From assembly GCF_964186585.1 (NCBI RefSeq), contig NZ_OZ075067.1:2976001-3040000 (forward strand): 64,000 bases of DNA. The letters run 5' to 3'. Both the position numbers and the translations under genes were made by a program. A model generated the notes under the pieces. It saw only the letters and a list, made by a program, of their open reading frames with translations. It made no database searches and was not told the DNA's origin. This document shows, piece after piece, positions 47,656 through 55,897 of this stretch. The DNA is from Microbacterium sp. MM2322. Its GTDB lineage: Bacteria; Actinomycetota; Actinomycetes; Actinomycetales; Microbacteriaceae. Numbering within the stretch: position 1 is the first letter of the stretch; the number at the start of each line of letters is the position of its first letter.

Positions 47656-49497
47656 TCAGCCGACCGTGTCCGCCCCTACGGTTCCGACGTCAGCGATGTC
47701 AGACGCGCCTTTCCCGTCCGAGCTTCCTCTATGGAAACGCGGGAGTGCGATCGCCATGGTCGTACCCGCTCCCAGAGTGCTGGAGATGTCGATCCTCCCG
47801 CCGTGCGCGGTCACGATCGCCTTGGTGATGGTGAGGCCGAGTCCCACGCCGGGCACTGCGTGCTTCGTGGCGGTGGTGGCGCGGAAGAACCGCTCCGACA
47901 GCCGATGCAGTTCGTGGCTGGCGATGCCGTACCCGGTGTCCGTCACCGAAATGCGCACTTCGTCGCCGTCGGCAGCGAGCTCGAGGGCTACCGATCCGCC
48001 GCGGGGGGTGAACTTGATTGCGTTGGACAGGAGGTTGTCGACAGCCTGCCCGAGCCTGGTCGAGTCCGCGTCCACCAGAACCGTGCTGTCGGAGATGACG
48101 GTGCGCAGTTCCACGCCCGCCGCGTCGGCGGCAGGGTAGGCGCTCTCCGCCGCCGCCTCGAGTAGCTGCCCGACCATGACCGGATCCGTCTCAATGGTGA
48201 ATCGTCCGGAGCCTACCTGGGCGGTGAACAGAAGGTCGCCGACCAGTTTCAGCAGCCGACGGGCATTGCGGTCCACCACCTCGATGTAGCGGGACTGCTG
48301 GGTGCTGAGCGGCTGGTCGTCATCATCGCTGAGCAGCTCGACGTAGCCGAGGATCGAACTCAGCGGGGTGCGCAGTTCATGGGAGATGAGCCCGGCGAAC
48401 TCGTCCTTCAAGCGCTCGATCTCTCGCGCATCTGTCTCGTCCGTGGCCACGAAAATGAACCCGCTGGTGTCGCCGTCTTCGTTGAACCTCTGGGCGATCG
48501 AGACCTGTGCAGGGAACTCGCTGCCGTCGCGGCGAAGGTAGGTCCAGTCCCGGACATCGCGGAACCCGCCGCGGGCGGTGCGAACAAGGCCCTCGAAGTC
48601 CGTGCCCGACCCTCCGGCATCGCCCGTGGTCAACAACCGCAACTCCTCCCGAATCTCTGAGGCGAGATGCAGATCGGTGATCTGCATCTGTCCAATCACC
48701 TCGGCCGAGGAGTACCCGAGAAGCGACTCGGCACCGGGGTTCCAGACCGTGATGCGTCCGGAGACGTCAGTCCCGATGATCGCGTGCCCGGAGATCGCGT
48801 TCCAGACCTCGTCGAGCAGCTGGTTCGCCTTCCGAGTCTTCCGCTCGCGGGTGCGCGCCTCGCTGTTGAGGACCTCGAGCGAGGCGACAAGGCGTTCGCC
48901 TTTGGCAGTGGTCTCCTCGAGCCGTTCGATCCGTCGATCCACGAGCCGGGCGATGTGGTTGATCAACACGGCCGCGATGGTGAAAGCCACGGGGGTGTAC
49001 ATCAGCCGCACAATATCGGCAGCGTTCTCAACGGACGAGACGCCCATCACGAACGGCAACGAGATCGTGACGGCCACACCGGCGGAAGCAATCAGGACGT
49101 TGCGCACCCCCGGTTCGGACGCGATCCAGACCAGCGGAATCACCAACAGCGCCCCGAACGGCGACGCCTGTCCACCCGTGCCGGTACGGAGCAGTGCCAC
49201 CGCGGCGAAGGTGGCGATGGGGATGGCGAGTTCCCACCCCGCCGCGATCCGCAGCCTGGGTAGCACCGCGGCGAACACCGTGGCCAGCACGACGATCGCG
49301 TCGGCCGCGGCGACAAGTGTCCAATCTGTCCTCACACCTACGGGCGAGAGCACCACCGCGTTCGCCAGGAGGAATGCCAGCAGCGCCGGCCCCTGCTTGA
49401 GGAGAGGCGACCAGGTTCCGAAGACACCGACACGCCGCTGCACGGACCGGTCTCGCGGCGGGTTCGAAGCGCCCGCTGGTCCGCCGTCCTCGCTCAT
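47656..49497 (-). CDS. Membrane-bound PAS sensor histidine kinase
   Basis: 613 residues. Six hydrophobic segments (residues ~30-190), a coiled coil (IERLEETTAKGERLVASLEV), a PAS domain (~230-345: IIGTDVSGRITVWNPGAESL then LGYSSAEVIG), dimerisation domain with His in LISHELRTPLSSILGYVELL, and ATPase boxes AVDNLLSNAIKF, VTDTGYGI and VPGVGLGLTITKAIV. Stop-start overlap with the upstream receiver gene. The signal is unknown; the PAS pocket may sense redox, light or a ligand. Confidence 0.95.
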   Translation of the reverse strand: MSEDGGPAGASNPPRDRSVQRRVGVFGTWSPLLKQGPALLAFLLANAVVLSPVGVRTDWTLVAAADAIVVLATVFAAVLPRLRIAAGWELAIPIATFAAVALLRTGTGGQASPFGALLVIPLVWIASEPGVRNVLIASAGVAVTISLPFVMGVSSVENAADIVRLMYTPVAFTIAAVLINHIARLVDRRIERLEETTAKGERLVASLEVLNSEARTRERKTRKANQLLDEVWNAISGHAIIGTDVSGRITVWNPGAESLLGYSSAEVIGQMQITDLHLASEIREELRLLTTGDAGGSGTDFEGLVRTARGGFRDVRDWTYLRRDGSEFPAQVSIAQRFNEDGDTSGFIFVATDETDAREIERLKDEFAGLISHELRTPLSSILGYVELLSDDDDQPLSTQQSRYIEVVDRNARRLLKLVGDLLFTAQVGSGRFTIETDPVMVGQLLEAAAESAYPAADAAGVELRTVISDSTVLVDADSTRLGQAVDNLLSNAIKFTPRGGSVALELAADGDEVRISVTDTGYGIASHELHRLSERFFRATTATKHAVPGVGLGLTITKAIVTAHGGRIDISSTLGAGTTMAIALPRFHRGSSDGKGASDIADVGTVGADTVG

Positions 49498-49865
49498 AAG
49501 TTCACGCCAGCGATGTCGCGGATGAGCTCGACGAGCTCGCGGACCTTGAACGGCTTCGTAATCAAGCTGTCTACCCCAGCCGAATGCAAGGCCTCGGCCA
49601 CGCCGGCGTGAACGTTGGCAGTGATCATCAGCACGCGCTGCTCACGAAGGTCGTCGTCGGAACGCAGCCGTGTGACGAGCTCAACTCCCGTCATGCCGGG
49701 CATCGTGATGTCCAGCACGGCAAGGTCGATCTGCTCCGCCTTCAGAGCCTCCCACGCCGAGATCCCGTCGCCGACGGCGGCGACGACTTCGTGCCCGGCC
49801 TTCTCAATGGCGATCGTGATCAGGTTGCGCAGATCCACGTCATCGTCGGCGATGAGAACTCTCAT
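49494..49865 (-). CDS. Single-domain response regulator
   Basis: 123 residues, receiver only. VLIADDDVDLRNLITIAIEK (acidic pair), phospho-acceptor Asp52 in LAVLDITMPGMTG, Thr in VLMITANV and Lys in LITKPFKV. No output domain, so it acts by protein contact, as CheY-type regulators do. Translationally coupled to the kinase downstream and the second receiver upstream. Confidence 0.94.
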   Translation of the reverse strand: MRVLIADDDVDLRNLITIAIEKAGHEVVAAVGDGISAWEALKAEQIDLAVLDITMPGMTGVELVTRLRSDDDLREQRVLMITANVHAGVAEALHSAGVDSLITKPFKVRELVELIRDIAGVNL

Positions 49866-50308
49866 CTCGTCGCCTCCCCGCCGCTTCGCCGGGGAGCGTT
49901 CGCGCCCTGGCCCTGGCCCTGGCCCTGGCCCTGGCCCTGGCCCTGGGGGAACAGTGCTCCGAGTACCCGCGCGACGTCGCGCGCCGTGAACGGCTTCGGT
50001 AGCACTCCATCGACGAGGGGGAATTCCTCGAGGCCCAGCACCGAGGTGACCACGAGCACGCAGTCGGGCACGTCGGATTTCATCATGTTGACGAGCTGCC
50101 ACCCGTCGATCCCCGGCAGCAGCAGGTCGATGATCGCGACGGCCGGCGTCAACTCGCGGTAGGAGCCGATCGCGGCCTCAGCCGTGGAGACCAGCTCGAC
50201 CTCGTACCCGAGTCTCTCCAGATGCAGACGGAGCAGATCGCCTTGGTCGTCGGAGTCATCGACCACCAGAGCGGTCCGGCGAACACCCGTCGGTGTCTCG
50301 ACTGCCAT
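49862..50308 (-). CDS. Response regulator receiver with a (QG)n tail
   Basis: 148 residues. Receiver: LVVDDSDDQGDLLRLHLERL, phospho-acceptor Asp in VAIIDLLLPGIDGW, and Lys in GVLPKPFTARD. After ~residue 120 the tail is seven Gln-Gly pairs and ANAPRRSGGEATR, a flexible extension coded by a CCCTGG tandem repeat. First gene of the three-gene signalling operon, overlapping the next by 4 bases. Confidence 0.93.
   Translation of the reverse strand: MAVETPTGVRRTALVVDDSDDQGDLLRLHLERLGYEVELVSTAEAAIGSYRELTPAVAIIDLLLPGIDGWQLVNMMKSDVPDCVLVVTSVLGLEEFPLVDGVLPKPFTARDVARVLGALFPQGQGQGQGQGQGQGANAPRRSGGEATR
49905..49946. repeat. Hexanucleotide tandem repeat (CCCTGG)x7
   Basis: Seven perfect copies in the response regulator gene, encoding Gln-Gly repeats on the minus strand. 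Unit length 6 keeps the frame, so copy-number change would lengthen the tail without stopping translation. Confidence 0.97.
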
Positions 50309-50827
50309 TTCGCAGCCTTTCCGGCTCCGCGTGTCGAACCCAGGTGGATCCGAGCTATGAGCGCTGCTCGCAGTATGTCACGCGGGCGACGAACCGCCCG
50401 CCCGCCCGCGTCAGCCGAGCGCGATCGGCTCGGGCTGGCGCTCGGCGTCAACCCGGTCTTCCCCGTGGCGTTCGTGGTCGGCGTGCTCACTGCGCTTTTG
50501 TTCCGCTGGTCCGGGTCCATCTGGCCGGGCGTCGCCCTCCACGGCATGAACAACGCGTCCGCCCTGATCGTCCCCCTCGTCCTCGGGGTGACCCAGGCCT
50601 GATCCGCGGCGACGCCTGTCGCTCGGGTTCCGGGGACGCGAATCGCCGCACGTCCTCGACGGAAGCGACACGACGCGTCCCCGGAGCACCAGACGCATCC
50701 ATTCCAGGGACGCAAAGTGTCGCTCACCCGCGCGGCAGGCGACACAACGGGTCCCCGGAGCGCCAGCCGCGCACCGATCCGATCCGACTCGGTACCGGTC
50801 CAGGGACGCGAGGTGTCGCTCCGCGCG
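50309..50827. repeat. Gene-free stretch with family-3 hairpins
   Basis: Besides the CPBP fragment (50409-50602) it holds family-3 elements at 50627-50688 (diverged), 50703-50759 (CCAGGGACGCAAAGTGTCGC...GCGACACAACGGGTCCCCGG) and a half element at 50798-50825 that runs into the end of the next gene. The copy at 50703 is nearly identical to that at 61904. Confidence 0.85.
50409..50602 (+). pseudogene. CPBP intramembrane protease fragment fused to another gene's tail
   Basis: 50450-50602 encodes FVVGVLTALLFRWSGSIWPG then VALHGMNNASALIVPLVLG, the last conserved His/Asn region of CPBP (CAAX-type) proteases, with no N-terminal part. The first ~40 bases (50409-50449) are instead nearly identical to 63349-63389, the antisense of the last codons of the MFS gene there (DAERQPEPIALG-stop). 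So this is a junction of two gene remnants. Confidence 0.75.
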
Positions 50828-51094
50828 CTACTCCCGGCCGTCCTCGGAGATCGCCAGCTGCTGGAGCCGTTTCGTGATGGCCGTGTGACCGGCAACCCAC
50901 GCGAGCACCACCCCGACGGACCCGGAGTTCGCAGCGATCATGCCAGCGCCCGATCCGTTCGCAGCCGACAGGATCGCCCACGACACCAGGGCCATCAGCG
51001 CGGCGAACGATCCGATGGCCAGCCACCACATGCCCGCCCGCAACCGCGCGACCTGGTTCTGCCCCGCATCCGTGTGCTCGAGATCGTCGCCCAT
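50828..51094 (-). CDS. Small two-helix membrane protein
   Basis: 88 residues from the ATG at 51094. Two hydrophobic segments: MWWLAIGSFAALMALVSWAI and SVGVVLAWVAGHTAITKR, separated by a Gly/Ala-rich loop (SAANGSGAGMIAANSG). Charged ends. No family recognised; codon use is like that of its neighbours. A half family-3 element touches its stop. Confidence 0.6.
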   Translation of the reverse strand: MGDDLEHTDAGQNQVARLRAGMWWLAIGSFAALMALVSWAILSAANGSGAGMIAANSGSVGVVLAWVAGHTAITKRLQQLAISEDGRE

Positions 51095-51155
51095 GCCGCC
51101 ACGGTACCCACGGGCCTGACCCGGGCGACTCCCCCGTGAGACGGAACTCGTGGGC

Positions 51156-51887
51156 TCAGCGCTGCAGGACGATGTCTCGAACGTCGTGGCCGATGGACCC
51201 GGGCGCATCGACGATGCGAAGCCCCGCCTGAGCCGCCAGGGCACTGAGAGCGGTCACGTCGATCCAGTGCAGCAGCCAGTCCCGCTGCACGTGTTCGTAC
51301 ACCCCGCCTGCTTCCCGTTCGTAGAGAAGCGTCGTGGTGTGGGTGCGCGCGACGTCATCGCGGACCACCGCGACGACTCGATACCCGATCCATCCGTCCG
51401 ATGTTTCCTGCCGGTTCCCCCGCCCGATCATCGAAGGTGCGACCGGCTCGGGGACGAACACAGGCACGATCGCGGTGCCTCCGTCCGTCAACGCGCCACG
51501 GATACTGCCGAGGGCGTCGCGCATCGCCTTATCGGTGGGGAGCAGGTTGAACGTGGGGCCAGCGAGGAAGACCGTCTCGTACCGACGAGGCACGGTCATT
51601 CCTTCCATCGTGTCCACCCAGGCTTTCACCGCGAGGCCGCGGCCGTCGGCGCGTTCCCGCAGGCGGGCGATCATGTCCGGGGAGGAGTCCATCCCGTCGA
51701 CATCGAGACCCATTGCCCGCAAGTCCAGCAGCGGGTCACCGTCTCCGCATCCGAGCTCGAGCGCGGGTTGCCCGTGCTGCAGGATCAGGTCGCGGTACCG
51801 AAAAGGATCGAAGCTGGTCGACTTGAGCGGCCCATACAGGTCGGCTACCAGCCCGGTATAGAACGCGTCAGCGCCCGATCCGTTCAC
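51156..51887 (-). CDS. Class I SAM-dependent methyltransferase near the RiPP cluster
   Basis: 243 residues. SAM motif I ALELGCGDGDPLLDLRAMGL, acidic DVDGMDSSPDMIARL, motif II ETVFLAGPTFNLLP and ALTDGGTAIVPVFVPEP. A small-molecule or peptide methyltransferase. It is on the same strand as the RiPP operon but 182 bases downstream of it, with a gene remnant between, so membership is possible (azole peptides are often methylated) but not supported by coupling. Confidence 0.85.
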   Translation of the reverse strand: MNGSGADAFYTGLVADLYGPLKSTSFDPFRYRDLILQHGQPALELGCGDGDPLLDLRAMGLDVDGMDSSPDMIARLRERADGRGLAVKAWVDTMEGMTVPRRYETVFLAGPTFNLLPTDKAMRDALGSIRGALTDGGTAIVPVFVPEPVAPSMIGRGNRQETSDGWIGYRVVAVVRDDVARTHTTTLLYEREAGGVYEHVQRDWLLHWIDVTALSALAAQAGLRIVDAPGSIGHDVRDIVLQR

Positions 51888-51965
51888 CTCGACACCTACT
51901 TCCGTCGGTCACACCATCCGCGAGGTCCGGGTCCAACGATAGCCACGGGCGAAGCAACGTGCGCG

Positions 51966-52058
51966 TCAGAGCGTGAGCAGGATGGCGATGGCCAGGATGA
52001 GCCCGATCATGAGCGAGACCGTCCACGCGGTGGCGCGCGGCCCGCAGAGCGCGACCGC
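51966..52058 (-). pseudogene. Remnant of a paralog of the membrane gene at 62675
   Basis: Encodes AVALCGPRATAWTVSLMIGL then ILAIAILLTL-stop. The gene at 62675 has AVALVALCGPR and, ~75 residues later, ATAWTVSLGLGLGLGIAILL. The fragment joins these two segments directly, so it is a paralog reduced by an internal deletion and loss of its 5' end. Confidence 0.7.
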
Positions 52059-52069
52059 GTGCGCTCACG

Positions 52070-53272
52070 TCAGCTCGCCGGCGAGCTGTGGGGCGCGGCG
52101 CGCGCGACCGGCAGGAAAGAGGCGGCTATTGCCGTCACCAGGCTGACGCCGGCAGCTATCAGAAGGGCTGGGGTGACACCGATCCCTTGCGCGAGCAGAC
52201 CGGCCGCTCCGGCTCCGAACGGCTGACCGCCCCATGCGATCATACGGGCCGTTGTATTGACGCGGCCCTGAAGGTGTGAGGGGGTCAGCGTTTGTCGCGT
52301 GATGATGCCGTTCAGCGAGACGGCGGTCGTTCCGACCTGCCAGAGGCAGAGCGCGATGCAGCCCGCGAGGAACGACGTCGACAACGCCCAGCCGCAGGTT
52401 GCTGCGGCGGCAAGCAGCAGGGCACCGATTGTGATCATGCCCGCGCCGACTCGCTTCTGCAGGGGGCCCACCAGCCAGGAAGCGGCAAGAGCTCCCACCG
52501 CTCCGGCGCCGAAGAGCACACCGATCGAGGGGGAATCCGAATCGAGCCCCAGAGTGCGGACGGCAGCGACGATCAGAAGCCCGGAGACCGCGCCGGCGGC
52601 GAGGCTGTTGCCGACGCCGAGGACGGTAAGGTCGCGGATGACCGGGACCGATCGGATGTATCGCAGGCCCTCGACGATGTCGGCGCGGATGTGGCGCCGC
52701 GGGCGGTTCGGGGCGGGCGTCATGTCGAGCACCTCAATGCGGGCGAGCAGCACCGCACCGAGGGCGTAGGTGAGGGCATCGATGAGGAGGACGACGGGTC
52801 CGCCCGCGATCGCCGAGACGAGGCCTCCGAGGGGCGGACCGGCGATACCGACGAGCGTGCTGATCGTCATCATCCGTGCGGTCGCCGATGCGATGCCGTC
52901 GCGCCCGACGATCGCGGGAATCGCCCCGAAACTTGCCGCGTCGAAGAACACGAAGGACACCGAGGTCGCAACGGCCACGATCATGAGGTGGACCGGGGTG
53001 ACGTCAGCGACTAACGCGGCAATCGGAATGCTCACTGCCGCAAGCGCGCTGGCCGCGCTTGACGCCAGGAGGGTCGAGCGCGGCGACCATCGGTCCGCCA
53101 ACGCCCCGACGGGGAGACCGAGCACCAGGTAGGGCACGGCCTCCAGCGCCGTCAGCAACCCGGCGAGGGCAGCGCTCCCGGTGAGCTGGAAGAGCATGAG
53201 CGGGAGCGCGACGGCGGTGAGAGCATTGCCGGTCCACACGATTCCGCGTGACCACAGGTACGTCGCGAGCAT
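52070..53272 (-). CDS. MFS transporter of the RiPP cluster (probable exporter)
   Basis: 400 residues, 12 hydrophobic helices; MFS motif A GALADRWSPRSTLLASSAAS between TM2 and TM3. The pattern SRGIVWTGNALTAVALPLML and FFDAASFGAIPAIVGRDGIA resembles MefA/tetracycline-type efflux proteins. Its ATG overlaps the stop of the second YcaO gene (ATGA), so it is the last coupled gene of the operon and most likely exports the modified peptide. Confidence 0.88.
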   Translation of the reverse strand: MLATYLWSRGIVWTGNALTAVALPLMLFQLTGSAALAGLLTALEAVPYLVLGLPVGALADRWSPRSTLLASSAASALAAVSIPIAALVADVTPVHLMIVAVATSVSFVFFDAASFGAIPAIVGRDGIASATARMMTISTLVGIAGPPLGGLVSAIAGGPVVLLIDALTYALGAVLLARIEVLDMTPAPNRPRRHIRADIVEGLRYIRSVPVIRDLTVLGVGNSLAAGAVSGLLIVAAVRTLGLDSDSPSIGVLFGAGAVGALAASWLVGPLQKRVGAGMITIGALLLAAAATCGWALSTSFLAGCIALCLWQVGTTAVSLNGIITRQTLTPSHLQGRVNTTARMIAWGGQPFGAGAAGLLAQGIGVTPALLIAAGVSLVTAIAASFLPVARAAPHSSPAS

Positions 53273-54543
53273 CAGTGCGGCAGCGGGGTCGGGCGAGGAA
53301 CGGGCTGAATAGGGCGGCGGCCCCCCACGAAGGGGTGCGCGTGCGGGGCATTGGACACGCGGCCGGGCACGAGCATCCTCACGACCCGCAGTCCGGACGG
53401 GCGGACGTCGTCAGTGGTCACATCGACGGTGATCACGCGTTCGCCGAGCGCGGCGAACCGCTCGATCAGGCCGCGGAGACCGGGACCGGGCGGCAGAGCA
53501 TCGAGGGCCGTCCGGCCCACGATGCTGGCATCCAGTTCTTCCAGAAAGGTCGACTGGATGCCGGGGTCGAGGTGCAGCTGCAGGTGGCACCCGTAATCCC
53601 GGACGTCCGAGAGATCGGCCGCGTACGATCGCGCGTAGCGACGGTCCGATCGGTGCGGCGCCAAGGGGCTTCGCGGATCGGCGGCGATGCGCGCGTATGG
53701 CCCGTTTTCATCGTCGAGGTCCGCAACGAAGAGCTGGAGCTGCAGGGCCTCTCCGAGGGCCTTCAGCGTGGCCGCGGTCGGGTTCTCCGCGGTCCCCATG
53801 CCGAGGGTCAGGTAGCCGGTCGTGGTGTCGCGGATCAACGCCCCGACGATCGGCACCCCCGTGTCGGTCGGGAACAGCAGCCACCTCGGCTCGATCCGGC
53901 GGCGAGGGCCTGCGGCGAACGCGTCCACCCACGCGGGAACTGTGAGGGACACGACTCCGCCCCCGCCGGTCCACGCCCGCGACATCGCGTCGCGCTCCAC
54001 GATCTCGCGGAGACCCCCGAACTGCGCGGCATCGAGGGAGCGCTCGGCGGCCAGACCCGCCTGCATTACCGGATGCAGGGATGGCGCCGCCTGGAGGTTG
54101 TACGACACCCACACCGCACTCGCGGGAACCAGGACGTCGGCGTCCGTCGCCGCGTCCCGGCCGACGGCCCAGTCTGTCGTCGTGTCGGAGTCGAAGGGTG
54201 AGCGTTCCGGGAGAGCGAGGTCCTCGGGCGAGACGTGATCGACGCCGCGCAGATCGTTCGCGGTGGACCGTACGAGTCGTCCGCTGACGAGGTTGCCGCA
54301 GTACCGCTCGACGGCTTCGCCGATAGCAGCACCGCGCATCGCCTCCCGGTCACCGAACGCGTAGCCTGCCCCACTGGCATCCGATCGCCACGGTGAGAAC
54401 GTCGCACTGTCGGACAGGACCGCGTGCAGGAGAGCGAACGGCTCGGGGAAGTGTGCCGGAACGGTCCGCGGTTCGAGGGCGCGGATCACTCCGGTGCGGG
54501 AATCGACGAGCGGCGCGAGCGCCGGCGACAGATCGGTCAGCAT
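53272..54543 (-). CDS. YcaO domain protein 2 of the RiPP cluster
   Basis: 423 residues from the ATG at 54543. YcaO proteins use ATP to activate peptide-backbone amides, making azolines, thioamides or amidines. ATP-site motifs are present: AIGEAVERYCGN (Glu76-Arg80), LREIVERDAM and KALGEALQLQLF. VITVDVTTDDVRPSGLRVVR follows, and the C-terminus ends PVPRPTPLPH, giving the PxPxP tail needed by azoline-forming YcaOs. It starts LVDSRTG like YcaO 1, from which it has diverged strongly. 10 bases after YcaO 1. Confidence 0.92.
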   Translation of the reverse strand: MLTDLSPALAPLVDSRTGVIRALEPRTVPAHFPEPFALLHAVLSDSATFSPWRSDASGAGYAFGDREAMRGAAIGEAVERYCGNLVSGRLVRSTANDLRGVDHVSPEDLALPERSPFDSDTTTDWAVGRDAATDADVLVPASAVWVSYNLQAAPSLHPVMQAGLAAERSLDAAQFGGLREIVERDAMSRAWTGGGGVVSLTVPAWVDAFAAGPRRRIEPRWLLFPTDTGVPIVGALIRDTTTGYLTLGMGTAENPTAATLKALGEALQLQLFVADLDDENGPYARIAADPRSPLAPHRSDRRYARSYAADLSDVRDYGCHLQLHLDPGIQSTFLEELDASIVGRTALDALPPGPGLRGLIERFAALGERVITVDVTTDDVRPSGLRVVRMLVPGRVSNAPHAHPFVGGRRPIQPVPRPTPLPH

Positions 54544-54553
54544 GCCGGCTCCT

Positions 54554-55897
54554 TCAGGCGAGAGGAAGGGGGTAGGGGTACAGATCGGAGATCGAGGCGG
54601 GGCGGCGATCCCACTCGAGCGCGTGCGGCACGTCGACGTAGCGGCGCGAACCGCGGAGCGGGAAGGCCGGGGGTCCGTTGCCGACGAGACCTGCGGCGAT
54701 GACGCGGACGACGACGAGCCCGCACGCGCGGACATCGTCGGTCGTGACGTCGACCGAGATCGTTCGCACGCCCTGAGCCGCCAGCGCGGCCACGCGGTCG
54801 GACGGCGGCGCGCCCTCTTCGAGAGCCCGCCGTCGCGAGGGTCGCAGTCGGGGAAGGATCGCAGCGGCCATCCGCTGGTCCAGGTAGAGCTGAGCGATCG
54901 GGGGCAGGTCGGTGAGGGTGCGGAAGTCGTCAGGGACGTCGTCGCGGTAGCGTCGGTCGGCACGGTGGGGCAGGAACACGTGAGCCTCGATCGCATCGGC
55001 ATCCACGGCCCGCCAGACATCGCTCTCGGGATCGAGAAGCTGGCGAGTGATCCGACGCAGCCCGAGGGCCTCCATGACCGCCTTGCGGGCGGCGGCCACA
55101 GGATCGGGGCGGCACGCGGAACCGAACGCCAGCAGGCCGTCCTGCGCGGGATCGCCGTCCTCGATCACGGCGGCCACGACGGCGCCCGGGAGATCGGTCG
55201 GGATGTCCAGGAGACGGATGCCGAGGTCGTGCGCGCCGAGCATTCCGAGGATGGCGCCCCCGTCGTCGAGTGCGCACGTGGAAGCGCCCGATGCCCACCA
55301 CACGGCCGTGGCATCCCGTTCGATCAGTTCGTCGATCGCACCGTCCTCGGCTCGGGCGCGGTCTGGCCCCGCGGCGATCCCGGAGTACATCAGCGAGTGC
55401 ACAGGCCGTTCCCCGGACGCCCGCGAGGCGTGGGTGTCGAGGTAGACGAGGGATGCCGGAACCCAGACATCCGCTCCGGTGTGGAGATCCCGGCCGACGG
55501 CCCACCGGACGGGAAGCTCGCGCTCGAACACGGCGAAGGGGAAGCCGGGCATGGCGTACTGCTCCGGGCTGTAGAGGGCGAGGCTTCGCGGGTCCAGGGC
55601 GTCCTCGCCGCGGCGGTCGAGGTCCACCCAGCGATGGATGGCGAGGTCGTCGGGCACGGCGTTGCCGCAGTACCGTTCCACGGCTTCGCCGATCGCCGCG
55701 CCCCGTGCGGCCTCCAGGTCGCCGAGGGATGCTCCGAAGCCGAAGCCGTCCGCACGCCAGGAGGCGAAACGCTCGGTATGCGCGACACTCGCCCCGTGCG
55801 ATCGCCAGAACGTCGGATCGTCGCGCTGCGGTGCCTGCGCCTGGGTGGAGGTGAGGATCCCGGTGCGGGAGTCCACTAAACGGTCGATGTCGATCAC
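54554..55897 (-). CDS. YcaO domain protein 1 of the RiPP cluster
   Basis: 447 residues from a GTG at 55897 overlapping the hydrolase stop (GTGA). Motifs: AIGEAVERYCGN (Glu71-Arg75), AIDELIERDATAVWW, KAVMEALGLRRITRQ, TISVDVTTDDVRACGLVVVR and a C-terminal YPYPLPLA with PxPxP. All the ATP-binding motifs I can recognise are present, so it looks catalytic. Two complete, separate YcaO proteins in one small operon implies two sites or two reactions, or a heteromer. The partner protein at 57381 should deliver the precursor. Confidence 0.92.
   Translation of the reverse strand: MIDIDRLVDSRTGILTSTQAQAPQRDDPTFWRSHGASVAHTERFASWRADGFGFGASLGDLEAARGAAIGEAVERYCGNAVPDDLAIHRWVDLDRRGEDALDPRSLALYSPEQYAMPGFPFAVFERELPVRWAVGRDLHTGADVWVPASLVYLDTHASRASGERPVHSLMYSGIAAGPDRARAEDGAIDELIERDATAVWWASGASTCALDDGGAILGMLGAHDLGIRLLDIPTDLPGAVVAAVIEDGDPAQDGLLAFGSACRPDPVAAARKAVMEALGLRRITRQLLDPESDVWRAVDADAIEAHVFLPHRADRRYRDDVPDDFRTLTDLPPIAQLYLDQRMAAAILPRLRPSRRRALEEGAPPSDRVAALAAQGVRTISVDVTTDDVRACGLVVVRVIAAGLVGNGPPAFPLRGSRRYVDVPHALEWDRRPASISDLYPYPLPLA

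Noticed and set aside
49905-49946. Phase-variable on/off switch by the hexanucleotide repeat
   Set aside because: The unit is six bases, so copy-number change keeps the reading frame; it can only alter tail length.
50222-50602. 126-codon plus-strand frame as a complete CPBP protease gene
   Set aside because: Its first half is antisense to the response regulator gene and to the copied MFS tail; only the last ~50 codons match the protease family.
51156-51887. Methyltransferase as a certain member of the RiPP operon
   Set aside because: It is 182 bases beyond the last coupled gene, with a remnant between, so only a tentative link is stated.
51868-52068. 66-codon frame between the methyltransferase and MFS genes
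   Set aside because: It is an out-of-frame reading of the paralog remnant, Arg/His-rich, without a ribosome site.
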